A DNA stretch of 64,000 bases from Linanthus parryae. Lineage: Eukaryota; Streptophyta; Magnoliopsida; Ericales; Polemoniaceae. Shown here piece by piece: positions 11,370-23,541 of the stretch (positions are counted from its first letter, which is position 1; every line of letters begins with the position of its first letter). The DNA lies in the NCBI GenBank assembly GCA_023055425.1, contig JALGPY010000001.1, positions 28,943,001 to 29,007,000 on the forward strand. The letters run 5' to 3'. A model generated the notes under the pieces. The model was given only the letters and a program-made list of their open reading frames with translations, did not search any database and had not been told where the DNA came from. The position numbers and the translations under genes are program-made.

Positions 11370-13001
11370 ACAGACACGGACCCGGCTGCCTTGGTCCTCT
11401 CGGCCATGAGGCCTCTGCAGGCCATTTTGGAGACTCTTCGTCGCGAGGTCACTACACAACCTGATTTGAAAGCCCTGTTGATCGCCATTCAGCCTTAGGC
11501 AAAAGCTCCTCACTTATCCTACGCGGATGGCCTTCTGTATTACAAGACCCGTCTTTGTGTTGGATGTGACTCGCCGGTTCGAGATACTCTTTTGTAGGAG
11601 TTCCATAGCGCATCGTCAGCAGGTCATCCAGGTATCGATCGGACGTTACGTCGCCTCTCTGCTTCTTTTTATTGGCCGAGTATGAGGGTGGATGTCGTAG
11701 GTTTTGTCTTTGCTTGTTTGGTCTGCCAGACGACCAAGTACTCCACACAGAAGCCTGGCGGTCTACTTCAGCCTCTGCCTATTCCCGATCGCGTGTGGTC
11801 CATGGCATCCATGGATTTTGTTACAGGTCTTCCGACTTCACAGGGTTCAACTGCTATCATGGTAGTGGTCAACCGACTCACTAAATATGTTCATTTTGGG
11901 CCTCTACCATCTGATTTCGATGTACTGCGCGTGGCGCGCCTTTTTGTTGATTTGGTGGTTAAGCACCACGGGTTTCATGAGGAGTTAGTTTCTGACAGAT
12001 ATGAGGTGTTCTTGAGCACTTTTGGAAGGATTTATTTGAGATGAGTGGCACCACGCTCAAGTATAGCACGACCTACCACCCCCAAACGGACGGACATACT
12101 GAGGTACTGAATAGGGTACTAGAGCAGTATTTGTGCGCGTTCACTTATGAACACCCGAAGCGTTGGCCATCCTTTCTCCCATGGGCCGAGTTGGCTCTCA
12201 ACTGCACTCATAACGGAAGAATTAATATGTCGCCGTTTCGCGCTCTGTATGACCGCGACCCGCCTTCGTTGTTCCCGTCGCTGCCCACGGCCAGCCGTTC
12301 TTCTATGCTTGATGATTTTTCGGTGGAACGCCGTGAGATACTACAGGATCTGAAGGTCCATCTGGCTTGTATGCAGCAACGGATGCGTGATCAGTCCAAC
12401 AAACATCGTCGCGATGTTTCTTTTCAGGTTGGTGATATGGTTTTGTTACGACTTCGTCCTTATCATCAGAACTCCTTGGCTCGACCGTTTTCGGCTAAGC
12501 TTGCTCGTCATTACTATGGTCCTTTTTCCCGTGCTTGAGCGGATTTGATCCGTCGCGTATCGTCTGCAGCTACCCGACTCTTGTCGTCTTCATAATGTGT
12601 TCCATGTCTCACTTCTGCGTCCTTTTGTCGCTTCTGATTCGGTTACTCCTATGGTGGCTCTTCCGGACGAATTTTTCAAGGGTCGCCCGGTTGCAGTTCT
12701 TGTTGCCGCCACTCAGGGGACGGTGTTGGTTGCGGATGTTCACCAGTCCCAATGGTTGATCTCGTGGTCCGATGGGGCTGCCCCATCCTGGGAGCCGGCG
12801 TCCGACATTCGGCGGGCTTATCCTGACTTACAGCTTGAGGACAAGCTGGATTTCGAGACCGGGGGAGTTGATACGGCTATAGCAGAGGATGATTCGAATA
12901 CGGGTGAGGACGATGAAGATTATGAGACGGTGGATGGTGGAGCTGGTACACGACCAAGGCGTAGTGTTCGTCCTCCTAACTATTTAAAAGATTATGTTTA
13001 G
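11370..13001 (+). pseudogene. Integrase and chromodomain of the chromovirus (broken)
   Basis: The sequence continues the polyprotein after the inserted element. A zinc-binding HHCC region includes SAGHPGIDRTLRRL and FACLVCQ. The integrase core shows the first aspartate (SMASMDFVTGLP), the second (SDRYEVF) and the glutamate region (YHPQTDGHTEVLNRVLEQYL). The C-terminal part has VGDMVLLRLRPY. A chromodomain-like stretch follows (WLISWSDGAAPSWEPASD, about 12750-12805). The reading frame then enters the 3' LTR and stops at 12999-13001 after RPPNYLKDYV. Stops and frameshifts occur near 11497, 11597, 12040 and 12536. Confidence 0.88.
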
Positions 13002-13276
13002 ATGTTAGTTATATTTTATTTTCCTAACATTGTTAATTGTTTTAGACTATTGTTTTGATTGCGGAGTATTTGAATTATCCGGGGTTCCTATACGGTTCTT
13101 TACCCGGATTAGGATTATGGTCGAACCGTCAGGGTTAGAGGGTCATATAAAAAGGGTGTATTTTTCATGATAATTAAGAAGAATTTTGTGCTATTTTTTC
13201 TGTATTTCCTTTACCGTCGTTCCTCTCGTTGAGCAGCAAGGAGCTGCCGCCCTAGCCACTGTTACCAGGGGTAACA
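12869..13276 (+). repeat. 3' LTR of the chromovirus
   Basis: This is the 408-bp partner of 243-652, preceded by the purine tract GGGGGAG and followed by the target duplication GAGAT. Its first 133 bases are also coding sequence for the polyprotein tail. Confidence 0.92.
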
Positions 13277-13281
13277 GAGAT

Positions 13282-16200
13282 TGTGAATATTGAGCGCGGC
13301 AAGAGAACAGTCGTAGTTGTACGATCAAGTGACTAAAGAAAATAAGGAAGTTAAGATTTCTGGTGAGCTGAACTTGTGGGAGAGCTTAGTGTCAGATAAT
13401 ATTTTTTGGTTTGTTTTCTATCTACATATTTTTTTTGGTTTGTTTTCTATCTACATATTTTCCTAGTATTTTCTTCACACTATCTTCTTTGAGTCATGAC
13501 TGGCAGGGTCTTGTTCTCGTTCTGTCATTGTATCATCTCTACAGACTACAATGTTGCCTTTATGAGGATAAAAATCTGGATAAATTCTGAGGGTCGCATG
13601 ATGATTTACTTTTTAGTAAAAGGGTTCATGTCATCCTTTAACTCAGTGACGACATCCCATATCACTAACTTTTTTGTCCAGCAACTGTCATTTATTCATT
13701 ATATTAGTATATTTAAGGTTAGAATCTAAATTAAAGAGATTGGAATAGGCTTTAGCTAGATTGTGAACAGGAGTAGTTCGGGTTCGCCTACGTGATGATT
13801 ATTCTGGTTATAAGGGATCACAAAAGTTCAGGATATCTACCACCATTGTCATGACTCATAATATGATAGTGCACCTTTCTGTCAGCAACTCTTCCCATGC
13901 TTCTTAAACTCCTTTGACTTCTTCATGAAGTGGTGTCCATGGCTTGAAGTTGCTTGGTTTTTTCACCATTATATGCCATCCTACCATTTAGGCCTTCCAA
14001 CGGGCTGGGTTAGACCCGACCCGACCCTGTCCTGGCAATGTCCCAACCCTTCTGTGACAACCCAAATCTGGACCACGGATTTATTGCATTTCTTCCCTGT
14101 TGCACCAACTGTGAAGCTAGTTGTTGGAGTTTTTTGGCATTGTCTTGTGGAATGGGCTCTTTTGAAAGTGACTTTACCTAAGAGTTTAGGATGGCTGTCG
14201 GGGATATTTAGTTCCTCAAGGCTATATATTAATTACTGTCGATTTCACTCGGGTCTGTACTTGCAGCAGACTACTGGCACGTATTGAATGCTGAGGCGTA
14301 ATGATTGAACTCTTCATCGCGCTCGAGTTTCTTCCAAGCCAGAACTGCCACAAAGAGGATTAGTAGAGTTCTATCATCGTTTCGTAGTAGAATTTGATAC
14401 TATCAAATACTTAGTGTTTTCATATATTTTTGTTTATGTTTGGATGATTTTAGGCAAGATTCTTGCTAATCATACTTAAGTGATTGTTCCAATGTTAAAC
14501 ACCCTTTCCCGAAATGGATTTATACTTCGAAGATTGATGCGGGACTATATCATTATAGGTTTTTTTTTTCTGCTTCTATAGGTGCAACTCTTAGATGACG
14601 TGTGGTGTTTAAACCTCAACATGGGTAAAACCCTCTATAGAGTGAAGTTTCAACAGTCTCCTGTTTCTCTTCTTATAGATGTTTCATTTACATAGTAAGC
14701 TAAACCCCATTGCGGTCTTCTCTAAACCGACCCATCTCTTTACTGTGTTATAAACCGACCTATCTTGACATATTTTATCTGCATGAGAGGATAGTATTTC
14801 TTGGGGAATTATACCATGGTATGAACAATTCTTATGATCATAACTTGTCTGAGCACTTGTGATTTTCACATTCAATCATTTTCTCATGACATTTAATAAC
14901 TTGGTTTCCCACTAAAAAGTTCATTGGCGTGTCCATAACCCGTATGCCCTTTGTTCGGCTTAAAATGTGAAATGTATCATAACTTATAAACATCTACGAA
15001 ATTGCAGCAACTTTTGACCACTTCCTCAGAAATAGTCTAACACCATTAAAAAAACACTTCCTTGAAAATGCCTCATGAGCAGAGGAGCGCTAGAGGTTGA
15101 CACTGCACCGTCTATCAAATATTGAAATCCCTGGTTGTTCGGTTCCCCCATGTGGCATTCGCACATAAGGTTAGTTTTCTTGTTGGATGTGTATCTGTTT
15201 TGTTAGTACTAATAATAGATAGAGGAGGTGGTCAGTCCTTTTCATTATCAATTCTGTTCTTTGGGGTTCATAACTTTGACTGTCTCAAATTAGCAGGGTT
15301 TGCATCACCGCCTTCTCATATATAGTACTAATATTTAGTATTTTATTTCAAATTTCTGTCATTCTTCTTGGATTCATGCTCCTAAAGGACCACAATTATG
15401 TACTTCCTCATTTAAATAATTCAATCTGATGATATACTTCCTCATTTAAATAATTAAATAACTCAATCTGTTTTTTAAGATGACAGTAGGGATTTTCAGC
15501 CAATACCAAATATAATCTTAGTTTAGATAAGATGTGACTCTCCTACTATGGTGTACTCAATCATGGTTTCAGCAGTCAAAGGAGTAACCAAGTCTGGATA
15601 TGCTTGGAGAAGGAGAGGGCATCTTATCATGGGCAAGCATATGGCAAGGGTATCTTATGTCATGGCCAAGCATGGACTTCCCACACAAAATTATATCATA
15701 ACATGACTAGTACTACATAATGTAATTATTTAGAAGGGACACAAAATTAGTCAATGAATGCAATTTCTTGGCAGCTGCAGATTTGTATGGATACTAGGCA
15801 ATGATAGGAAACACAACTGAAAATACAGGCACTTCGCTTGTAAGTGGTGCGTATTTCGAGACAGTTCATCGAGTTCTCGAGTTCGATTCCCCCTTCCCCT
15901 ATAGAATAAAAATACATAAATAGATCTTAAATAACTCAACTCAATAAGACTTTTTCCTAGGCTACTCTAGTTTCTTCTGTTATGAGTAAATCTTAAATAG
16001 AAAAGGGGCAGCTGAAAATCTATGCCTATGACTTGCTCCTAGTGCCTTCTGACCGTAAAAAGACCTGGCTTTTGCTGACAAATTATATTCTGGTTTGTCA
16101 TACCGATATCATGAATATAAACTATATGAGAGCAACGAAGGCTGTAACACTTGAAAACCCGAAATAGATTACAGCATAGTTTGTTTCAGACATTACCGCC

Positions 16201-16399
16201 TTCCCATAAAACCAATTTGAATAAAACAATGACCGGAACCCCTCAAAAAAACCCCCATTATCACAATGACTATAGATTACAAATGTACTCTGCTATCTTA
16301 TACATGAGTATAAAAGACGGCGACAGTTCAAGGCCGTAGAACTACTATATATGTATATATATTAGATGAACTCTAAAAGTGGAATTACCAGGATTCCTT
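13282..16399. other. Intergenic region
   Basis: I find no convincing gene. A 30-bp unit (TTTTGGTTTGTTTTCTATCT and the following ACATATTT) is tandemly repeated at about 13405-13462. A second tandem duplication of about 34 bp (TACTTCCTCATTTAAATAAT and onward) lies at 15400-15470. A 120-codon open frame at 13925-14287 has no recognisable motif and is probably chance. Confidence 0.6.
15832..15910 (+). repeat. Possible tRNA-related SINE remnant
   Basis: A good RNA polymerase III B box (GAGTTCGATTCCC, about 15876-15888) lies about 40 bases after an A-box-like CTTGTAAGTGG. An A-rich stretch follows. No target duplication was found, so this may be chance or an old copy. Confidence 0.3.
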
Positions 16400-19300
16400 T
16401 TACCTTTGGATGAGGTACCTGAAATTGAAATCATAAGGCATCACTTGTACGAAATGTGAGAGTTTCTCTCCTCCTCTTCTGCCCAGGCACTTGACTGTTT
16501 CGTCCCTGAGTTGGTTGGGTAATTGCAAACATACCCAATCGAGAAGCGCCTCCAAGTCCTTGGCAAAGTCGAGAAGATACCAATCTAACAGCTTGGGAAT
16601 TATAAGCTTGTTTGTAGCCGAAATGCCTACTGCGGCCTGCAAGTAGTCTCTCTTTGCGGCTTCTAACTCGTTCTCAACTTGAGAAGCCGTATATACCCTC
16701 ACCTGCACCAGCCAAGATAGTCTCAGTGGTATATACAAGAACTGTGATTTATGATTTATCTACCAAATCGTCTCCTCAACTTCTTTGTTAACTTGTTGAA
16801 TTACATAAATGGAAAGGAAATTTTCTAGCATTTTCCTTCCCTCTATTCGTTACCCTCAGAGCATCTCCAACAGCAAAACATTCCTTGGACCAAATTTTTA
16901 CTCCATTAGTTTTTGAACGCTTGCTCAAGTAGCTGGCCTAATTATTGGGCACCAGCATTATTCTATTACTTATCAGTTTCATCATTAAACAATCGACAAC
17001 TCTGGATTAAAGTTATTATTATTATTATTATTTTTTTTTTATGTTTTTCCACCATGAATTTTTTAGGCATGGTTTATATTCGCCCCAGATTTTACCTCTT
17101 CAATCTATTTCTTTCCACTTTTTTTTTTTTTCAGGTTCCAGACAGAGCATAAATGATTGTGATTACGGAAGATGAAAACCCACTACCTAATTCACGGCAA
17201 ACTAGTAAAAGAACTCGAATATTTGATTTCTTTGCTCTATTTTCATTACCTACACCGTTTCATGCATAGACTGAAAGACAATTTAAATTACTTGACATGT
17301 AAGTACTTAGTCTTACAGCTGGTGCCTCAAAAAAAAAAAAAAAAAAAAAAAAAGGAAAGAAAACTACTTACTGCCGGAGAGGACCAACTTCCACAAGAAA
17401 GTGCGAAGGTAACCAAGGGTTCAGACCACTCCAATCCGTAAGTACTGCGTGCTTTCATTTCATCGTTTTTTGCAACTTTTGCGCAAGTCTGAAGACATAG
17501 CAAAGAAAGGGATGCTGATGAGCAGTAATAATTTCACACAAGAGGTCTTAATGGAAAGACAAGATATACTCCACTTACGTATTTCATGTGATAAGGCAGC
17601 CTCAAGATAAAATGCTCAATTGTGATTGCATTTAGCAAGTTACCTCCCACATTTATAGTTGCCTGAAACCAAAAGAAAATCACAGTGAGCATTGGGCAAA
17701 AAAACGCATTGAATGAACATTCTATTTGTAAAAGTTGTTTAACTAAATTGAAACTCTTGTTTTGTATTTTGCTAGTCACAAGCTTAGCAGAAGTAAGCAA
17801 ACTTCTGGATATTGAAATTTTAGAAGCTCTGAATCTCTGATACAAAGAGAATCAACTTAACTAATCTTGTGTGCAACAAATTATCGTTGACCTCCATGGT
17901 AGCTGATTTGTTTACTCAAAAAATTCCTTAACCCGCGTAATACTATCTCAAAAAAGAGTCATCTTAGCAGGGTGACTTTATTGTATAAAAATCGTGAGAA
18001 AAGTTCACCTTTCTCATGAGCGCAACTACCATTTCAGGAGTTTCAGGTATTCCTTGCTCTAGAAAGGCCTGAAACATCAAGAAGAAGACATACCCTTAGG
18101 TTCCCACACATTTAGGTTTACCAAGAAAAAATATGCGAATAATTTATAAATAATCCGAAGTTGAATAGTTAAAATTTACTTGAAAATCTCCACCTACATT
18201 CATCATACAGGAGTTGTAAGTGTTTATCCAAAATGCAAGCTTCTGCTGATGAGATAGGCCGTCCAAGCTGACTGATGCTAGCTTGCCAAAGAGGATCCTG
18301 AATAAGCAAACAACTACGTATTATAGAGATGATACTATAAGCAGAAGACTAGTAAACTTTTCGCTGTAAAAATATTCTTCGTTAAGCACTGATATCACGA
18401 AGTACTATAAACTTACTTTAGTCTGCGGATCAAGAAAGAAGCACTGGTTTTGCGATTTAAATCAACCAAGCCAGCTTCAATTGATGAGAGATTCTTATAA
18501 GTTCCGACGTCTCTCTTTCTGATATCCAAAAGAATACCATAAGGATCAAGCAACCCCATTGGATTGTTCTCGCAAGCCTTGTCCTTCAATGGGCAGAGTC
18601 TTAGGAAGATTGAAGACAAGCACTTCAAGATCTCTTCCGAGATTTTATTTGCTGCACTGTCAGCTTCCAACATTCCTCCTCCATCGGAAGAACCAGAAGT
18701 GCTCTCTTGAGCTCGTTCGCGTTCCACTAATCTGCAATCTAACTGTAAAAAATATTTAAAAAAAAAGTTAATTAGAAACCCATCTTTGTTACTGTAAACT
18801 GTTCATTCTTTCCCGAAAGGAGAAAATTGGCAGCGATCCAAACTTCATATGGTTGATCCAACTCCTAATTTCCTAGTTTCAAAAAATACAAGCCTCAGTG
18901 CAAGTTTGGTATGGATGAAAATCTGCTTTTTAGAGAATCCGTATGTTGTGAAAAGAAATTTTAAGCTGAAAGTCTGCAGAAAAAAATAATCTCAGTGCAA
19001 TTGTAGAATCTCCAAAATGGAGGATTGCGCAGCTGAAAATCTCAATCTAAAAAAAAAAAAAAAAAAGAGAACATTATGTTTTTGACATTAGCATGGCTGT
19101 ATTTCATTTACAAGTGGGTGGATTCAAGTAATTGACTATAGATATCTTTAAATTTTGTCAAAAATTGATGAAATTAAAAATCTACAATTTCAGCTCATGC
19201 CAAACAGATATTTTGATTCTCATTTCAGCTTGATTTTTCACCCAGGTTTTTTTCAGCCGATTATAAGATTTTCAGATGATACCAAACACACCTCAGTCCA

Positions 19301-21125
19301 AATATCAAATGATAGAGAACATTTACGTACTGCTTCGGGCTTGATTAGCTGTCTCTTGACTTGGTTAAGCTTGGAATTGGGGGTTTCCTTCTCCGGAGAT
19401 TTCTTATCTTTCTCAGAGTTGGGACACGATTGGTTTTCCTTTCCTCGCACGTCTTCCATGGGAGAATCCAGTTTATCAAAATCTTGTTTAGTGTTGGATG
19501 GCCTTCTCAAATGCTGACCCCTTCCATCAGAAACTGTATTAGTAGTGCCCAACAGTTTCCTACTCGAAACACTTCTTGATACAGAATGAGGCTGTTGTAC
19601 TTCATGGGGACGGAAACATTTCGATTCATCTGTGTTCTTCTTCGATGCTATGCAAACAGCTTCTTGATATAGACCTTGTCTAAATGTCACAACCTGTTCT
19701 TCAAGCCGAACCACTTCCTCTTCCAATACCGCGACCTCAGCCAGAAGCTCTAGTGTCTGCATTATAAAGTACAACATTGTAAGCTATTAATATCCTCATC
19801 AACTCAACAAGGTGGTGTCAGTAAAAAACCAGCACAGTGTCCATGATAGGAACCAAAATTACCCCAATTCATCATCAATTTTACCCAATTTTTGGAACTA
19901 AAATTGCGCTTCTGAAATTGCCCAAATCATAAAATTTTCTAAAATGCTTGAATTACAAATCTTAAAAGCAAGAAGAATCACATTCCACAATCCACCAGTT
20001 TCCACATTATTCGTTAAATCATTCATAACTTCAATGCTGTCCATTCGACGAAAGATGGGCCCCTACCGAATCAAAGCCACCACTCTGAAATGCGCTTTAA
20101 CTATAGAACAGTGGCCCTAACTCAATGAAGTGAAACCAACTCAACCACCACTTTCCTAACAAAATTAATTAAATCAAACTAAGAAAAAATTGCTTAAGAA
20201 ATTAATACTGAATCAAGAGTACAGTGTTGAGAAGTCCCACATCTGGAATTGAAGAAGAAGAAATATAATTAATTAGTGTCTCGTGCTACTTCTCGCATTG
20301 CCAATTGATTTTGTGGTGGAACCTCATTGATTCTTACACACAGTACTGATCAGAAATGTATATCCAATTTCTTCACTCATTCAGTAACAAGCTGGGTAAA
20401 AATTTGAGCAATTGAGAGAATTTGACAGATCTAGATTCATGATACTCACACTTGGAGGAAGATAAGGAGGAAGGCGAGGTAGAGCTCCCAAGGGTCTAGT
20501 GAAAGCCCTCTCTAATGCTCTGTGAACATTCTCTTCATGTCTTAGCTTCTTCTTCAGCTTATCAACCTGCAAAAATATTTGGGTATACATCAGATTCTTG
20601 AAATCAAGCATAAAGAAAACTAAATCAAAAATAAAGAGAGAGATTGAATATTACATCTTGAAGTAAAGCCAATTTCCTCTCTCTGCTTGATCTTCTCTGG
20701 GAGGCTGTGCTAGTTTTCTGCACTTCCATCTTCTTCTCCTATGAGAAAGAAAGAACCCAAATTAATTGAGACCCTCTAAATAGAATCCAAGGATTGGAAA
20801 CTATTCTTTACTTGTGGAGATTGGAGAAGCAAACAGAGATTTGGATCAAAAGTGAGCAACTTTTTTAGTTCAAGGGACATCTCACAAATGCCACACATTA
20901 AAATTAAAGAAAGAGAGGCATCAAAAGGGGGAAGTAGAAAAACAAATCAATTATAACCCAGAATTAGTAAATCAAGAAAACTCTGTTTTTCATTTTTTTT
21001 TCCTGATCATTGCAAGCTATGTTTTCATTTTTTTTTCTGCTTTGGGAATCACACAAGTCTCTCACCTTTTTAGGATTTGGAGGAGCTTTCATGGAGTGGG
21101 TCGTTGTGCGCACTCTTGTATTCAT
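16400..21125 (-). CDS. DUF547 protein with N-terminal MIP1-type leucine zipper
   Basis: Ten coding exons on the minus strand: 21125-21066, 20738-20655, 20566-20450, 19756-19331, 18742-18417, 18297-18198, 18068-18009, 17662-17579, 17488-17372, 16702-16400. All introns are GT-AG, phases agree, and the sum is 1677 bp (558 residues plus stop). The start ATG is preceded in frame by TAG. Residues about 40-115 form the Lzipper-MIP1 coiled coil ([31 protein letters not shown]). Residues 116-260 are polar and low in conservation. DUF547 begins near 345 ([20 protein letters not shown]) and includes [20 protein letters not shown]. The end is [18 protein letters not shown]. The family is widespread in plants; its biochemical role is not established, and the zipper suggests protein-protein contacts. 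The gene looks intact. Confidence 0.93.
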
Positions 21126-21560
21126 CTTCTAATTCAATACCCACCAAGAAACAAGCCTCAAAAAGCTGAAGAGAACTAGAAATATCAGTTTCTTTTCACC
21201 ATTTATTTGGTTTCTGGGCTGAAGAACACAGACCCACCAAAGAGAGAGAGCGGGAAAGTATAGGGCGGTACTTTAGTCTCGAAATGCGCGAGAAACCCAG
21301 AGAGAGAGAGAGGAAAACGACGAGGTATCGAGCTCAGACGTTAGCGAAAGGCAAGCAAAGATCAGAGATGGAGGAAGAGAAACGTAAGGTGGATTGTTTA
21401 TAGAATATTGAATACTTGTTCCGGGAATACTACAAATTTGGTTTTCAAAACTGGATTTGGAGGAGTATAGTATAATAATTGAAGAACAGAGCAAGTGAGA
21501 ACAGAGTATAACAAAGGGAAAGAAATTCAGAGTTTATAGAGAAGGAGACAAAGCACTGTG
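21126..21560 (-). promoter_or_regulatory. 5' leader and proximal promoter region of the DUF547 gene
   Basis: Read on the minus strand, the stretch upstream of the ATG is CT-rich, with a CTCTCTCTCTCT run around 21299-21312 and another near 21240-21250. Such pyrimidine tracts are common in plant leaders and core promoters. I could not fix a TATA box or a transcription start, so the split between leader and promoter is open. Confidence 0.4.
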
Positions 21561-22090
21561 AGCCACCCTGTCGCAATTAAGCATTACTCAAACTGTCTCT
21601 ATCTCTCTTCCTCCTATCCTTCTCAGCCTTAACTATATGGATTAGTCTCCAATGAGGGTATCAATTATCATTTAGTGGGGGAGGGAAGTTTAGTTGGGAT
21701 CTTTGTTTTTAAACAACTAGGGGATTGTTCGTGCCCGATGGCTCTACTCAAAAAACACGTTTCATAATCGATTTTACTGGGGGAGAAAATGAAAATTGCG
21801 TCTCCAAAACATTTATATGATATCCATCAAGTCATGTTCTTGCACACTTTTAATAATTACGTAAATTAATCATAGAGAGAGGGTAAATTTTTAAGTAGTG
21901 GGCAGTTAAGTAGCGAGTAGTTATGTGGATGGTAGGTATGTGAGTTCTAACGATTAGGGCTAATTTATTTAATCTAAAAGGCTGAAAAGCCATAAGTTTG
22001 TTAAACCATGTTGTTTTATAGAATAAATTGATGTTTAAAGACATTTCAACTATGATTAGATGCATAAAATATCAAATATATGTCGGTATT
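21561..22090. other. AT-rich intergenic sequence
   Basis: I see no gene, repeat or structured element that I can support in this stretch. Confidence 0.5.
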
Positions 22091-22500
22091 GGCCTCGTTT
22101 GGCTAAGCTAAATTATTAGATAGATAGATTATCAAAAATCTAGTAAAAAATGAGATTTTTGTCGAAACGGACCCGGATCCGGATGGGCCTGACCCGGATC
22201 CGGGTGGGCCTGACCCGGATCCGGGTGGGCCTGACCCGGATCCGAATGCATTGTTTGCTAACGTGGCGCTCTCGAATTGGATAATATGTGATTGGATTGG
22301 ACCTACCCGGCTCGGGATGCCATAAACCCGGACCCGGATAGCTATTTTCAGCGCCAAAAAATGATTAAAAAGTGTCAGGATCCGGCTACATAAATGTCCG
22401 GATCCGGGTACTACCGTAACTGCAATAATCTATCTAGCTTTGCCAAACACCCATGCTTATTTTTCAAATTTGCAATAATCTACCTAAAATCTAGTTTTGC
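22091..22500. mobile_element. MITE-like unit with imperfect terminal inverted repeats
   Basis: The left side GTTTGGCTAAGCTA followed by GATAGATAGATTAT is mirrored on the right by ATAATCTATCTAGCTTTGCC. A second, diverged copy of the right side (AATCTACCTAAAATCTAG then TTTTGCTAAC) follows at about 22470-22500. The interior holds the GGATCC tandem repeat. I could not find a clean target duplication, so family and borders are uncertain; a hAT-like origin is possible. Confidence 0.4.
22171..22249. repeat. 21-bp tandem repeat, about 3.7 copies
   Basis: The unit ACCCGGATCCGGGTGGGCCT plus G repeats at 22171, 22192, 22213 and, in part, 22234. It is GC-rich in an AT-rich surrounding, and each unit contains the palindrome GGATCC. 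Confidence 0.9.
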
Positions 22501-22801
22501 TAACACCCCCCCCCCCCAAATTGTAAGTAAAAATTATATTCAATTTCTCAAAAAAAAAAAAAAAAAAAAAATTATTCAAATAAGTTAACATTGAAATTTA
22601 GTAATGTTGTTAAATGTATTCTTAATTTTAAACACTGTTTTCTTTAAATATCAAACATTTTTTTGATTCAGTTTTTAAACGTGTTTTTTCAGCATATTTT
22701 TTCCCACTGTTTTTTTTTTAAACGGAAACCAAACAGACTCTAAGTAGTTTTTCTGCCTGGTTTTTCAAATAATCATGATCAAAAAGTAGTTAAAATACAT
22801 A

Positions 22802-23035
22802 CTCCCTCTGTATCTTCAGGTTCTTCAAAAAGTTATACGGGTATTATTTGGTCCTAGCGATTTGGTTAGCAAAACAAATCAAGAATTTGATAAATTTTTG
22901 TGGTATCGTAGAGCAAAGTTTACTCTACGAAACTATGAAAAAATTATTAAATTCTTGCATCGTTTGGCTAACCAAATTGCCAGGCCTAAATAATACTCAA
23001 ATAATTTTTTGAAGAACCTGGAGATACGGAGGGAG
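22802..23035. mobile_element. Stowaway MITE
   Basis: A 234-bp foldback flanked by TA on both sides. The ends are CTCCCTCTGTATCTTCAGG on the left and, inverted, CTCCCTCCGTATCTCCAGG on the right. Pairing continues for about 70 bases (TTCTTCAAAAA, GTATTATTT, ATTTGGTTAGC). This is the Tc1/mariner-derived Stowaway structure. Confidence 0.92.
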
Positions 23036-23107
23036 TAAATGTTTACAGAGATGTCAAACAAGAGATCTGTATACAGTAGTCGGTACACAATTGAACATAA
23101 AACGAGG

Positions 23108-23270
23108 GAGAATCGTTCGAGCTGGGTTGGTCATGTGTATCATAGACCTTAGGAGACCCGATTAAGTGCTAGTGATATGGTTCAAATTTAGACGAATGCA
23201 CATAGAGAACAAGACAAAAAGGAATATGGGTAGAGACAATGAAACACGACTTAATCAAATTTATCGTAGG
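23108..23270 (+). pseudogene. RTE-type LINE C-terminal fragment
   Basis: The reading SSWVGHVYHRP, then in another frame RRMHIENKTKRNMGRDNETR, resembles the end of RTE-clade reverse transcriptases (pattern WFGHVxRRP, a basic stretch, then TWxEVVxxDL). It is a short, frameshifted scrap. Confidence 0.4.
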
Positions 23271-23410
23271 GGAGGAAGTGAGTTTAGACCGACGACAATG
23301 GAAATGTTTGATTCATGTTGCCAATCCGCTAATAGTTTTCCTGCACTATTTTTCTAGTTTTTAGAAAATACAAAACAGGCTCACAGGCAGTGTGTGACAC
23401 TGTTGGGCTT

Positions 23411-23541
23411 GAGCAAATTTTTAGTGCTCTAAAAGAGAACCAATAAGTATCTACCAATCACTCACAGTTTGTTTAAGTGTTGTATTTTAATTAATTAGAG
23501 AACACCACGTGGTGTTTTAATGGAGCACTGAAAAATTACTC
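23411..23541. mobile_element. Mutator-like MITE, 131 bp
   Basis: A perfect 9-bp duplication, GTTGGGCTT, flanks the element (23402-23410 and 23542-23550); this length is typical of Mutator-like elements. The ends are inverted repeats: GAGCAAATTTTTAGTGCTC on the left and, inverted, GAGTAATTTTTCAGTGCTC on the right. The interior contains a perfect 16-bp palindrome with a G-box (see findings). Confidence 0.85.

Larger units (their letters stand above)
243..13276 (+). mobile_element. Ty3 chromovirus LTR retrotransposon, degraded and interrupted
   Basis: Two direct repeats of about 410 bp (243-652 and 12869-13276) start with TGATACGG and end with GGTAACA. They are flanked by an exact 5-bp duplication, GAGAT (238-242 and 13277-13281). 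The interior encodes gag, protease, reverse transcriptase and RNase H before 3670, and integrase plus a chromodomain after 11370; this is the Ty3 domain order of chromoviruses. A purine tract (GGGGGAG) directly precedes the 3' LTR. The body is split by an Athila-type derivative at 3671-11369. Without it the element is about 5.3 kb. Several in-frame stops and frameshifts make it inactive. Confidence 0.93.

Noticed and set aside
13925..14287. 120-codon open frame as a small gene
   Set aside because: No recognisable motif, no splice or promoter support, in a region of intergenic character.
22504..22570. Poly-C and poly-A runs (also near 17329, 19050, 23797, 29096) as signals
   Set aside because: Simple homopolymers without context; likely slippage.
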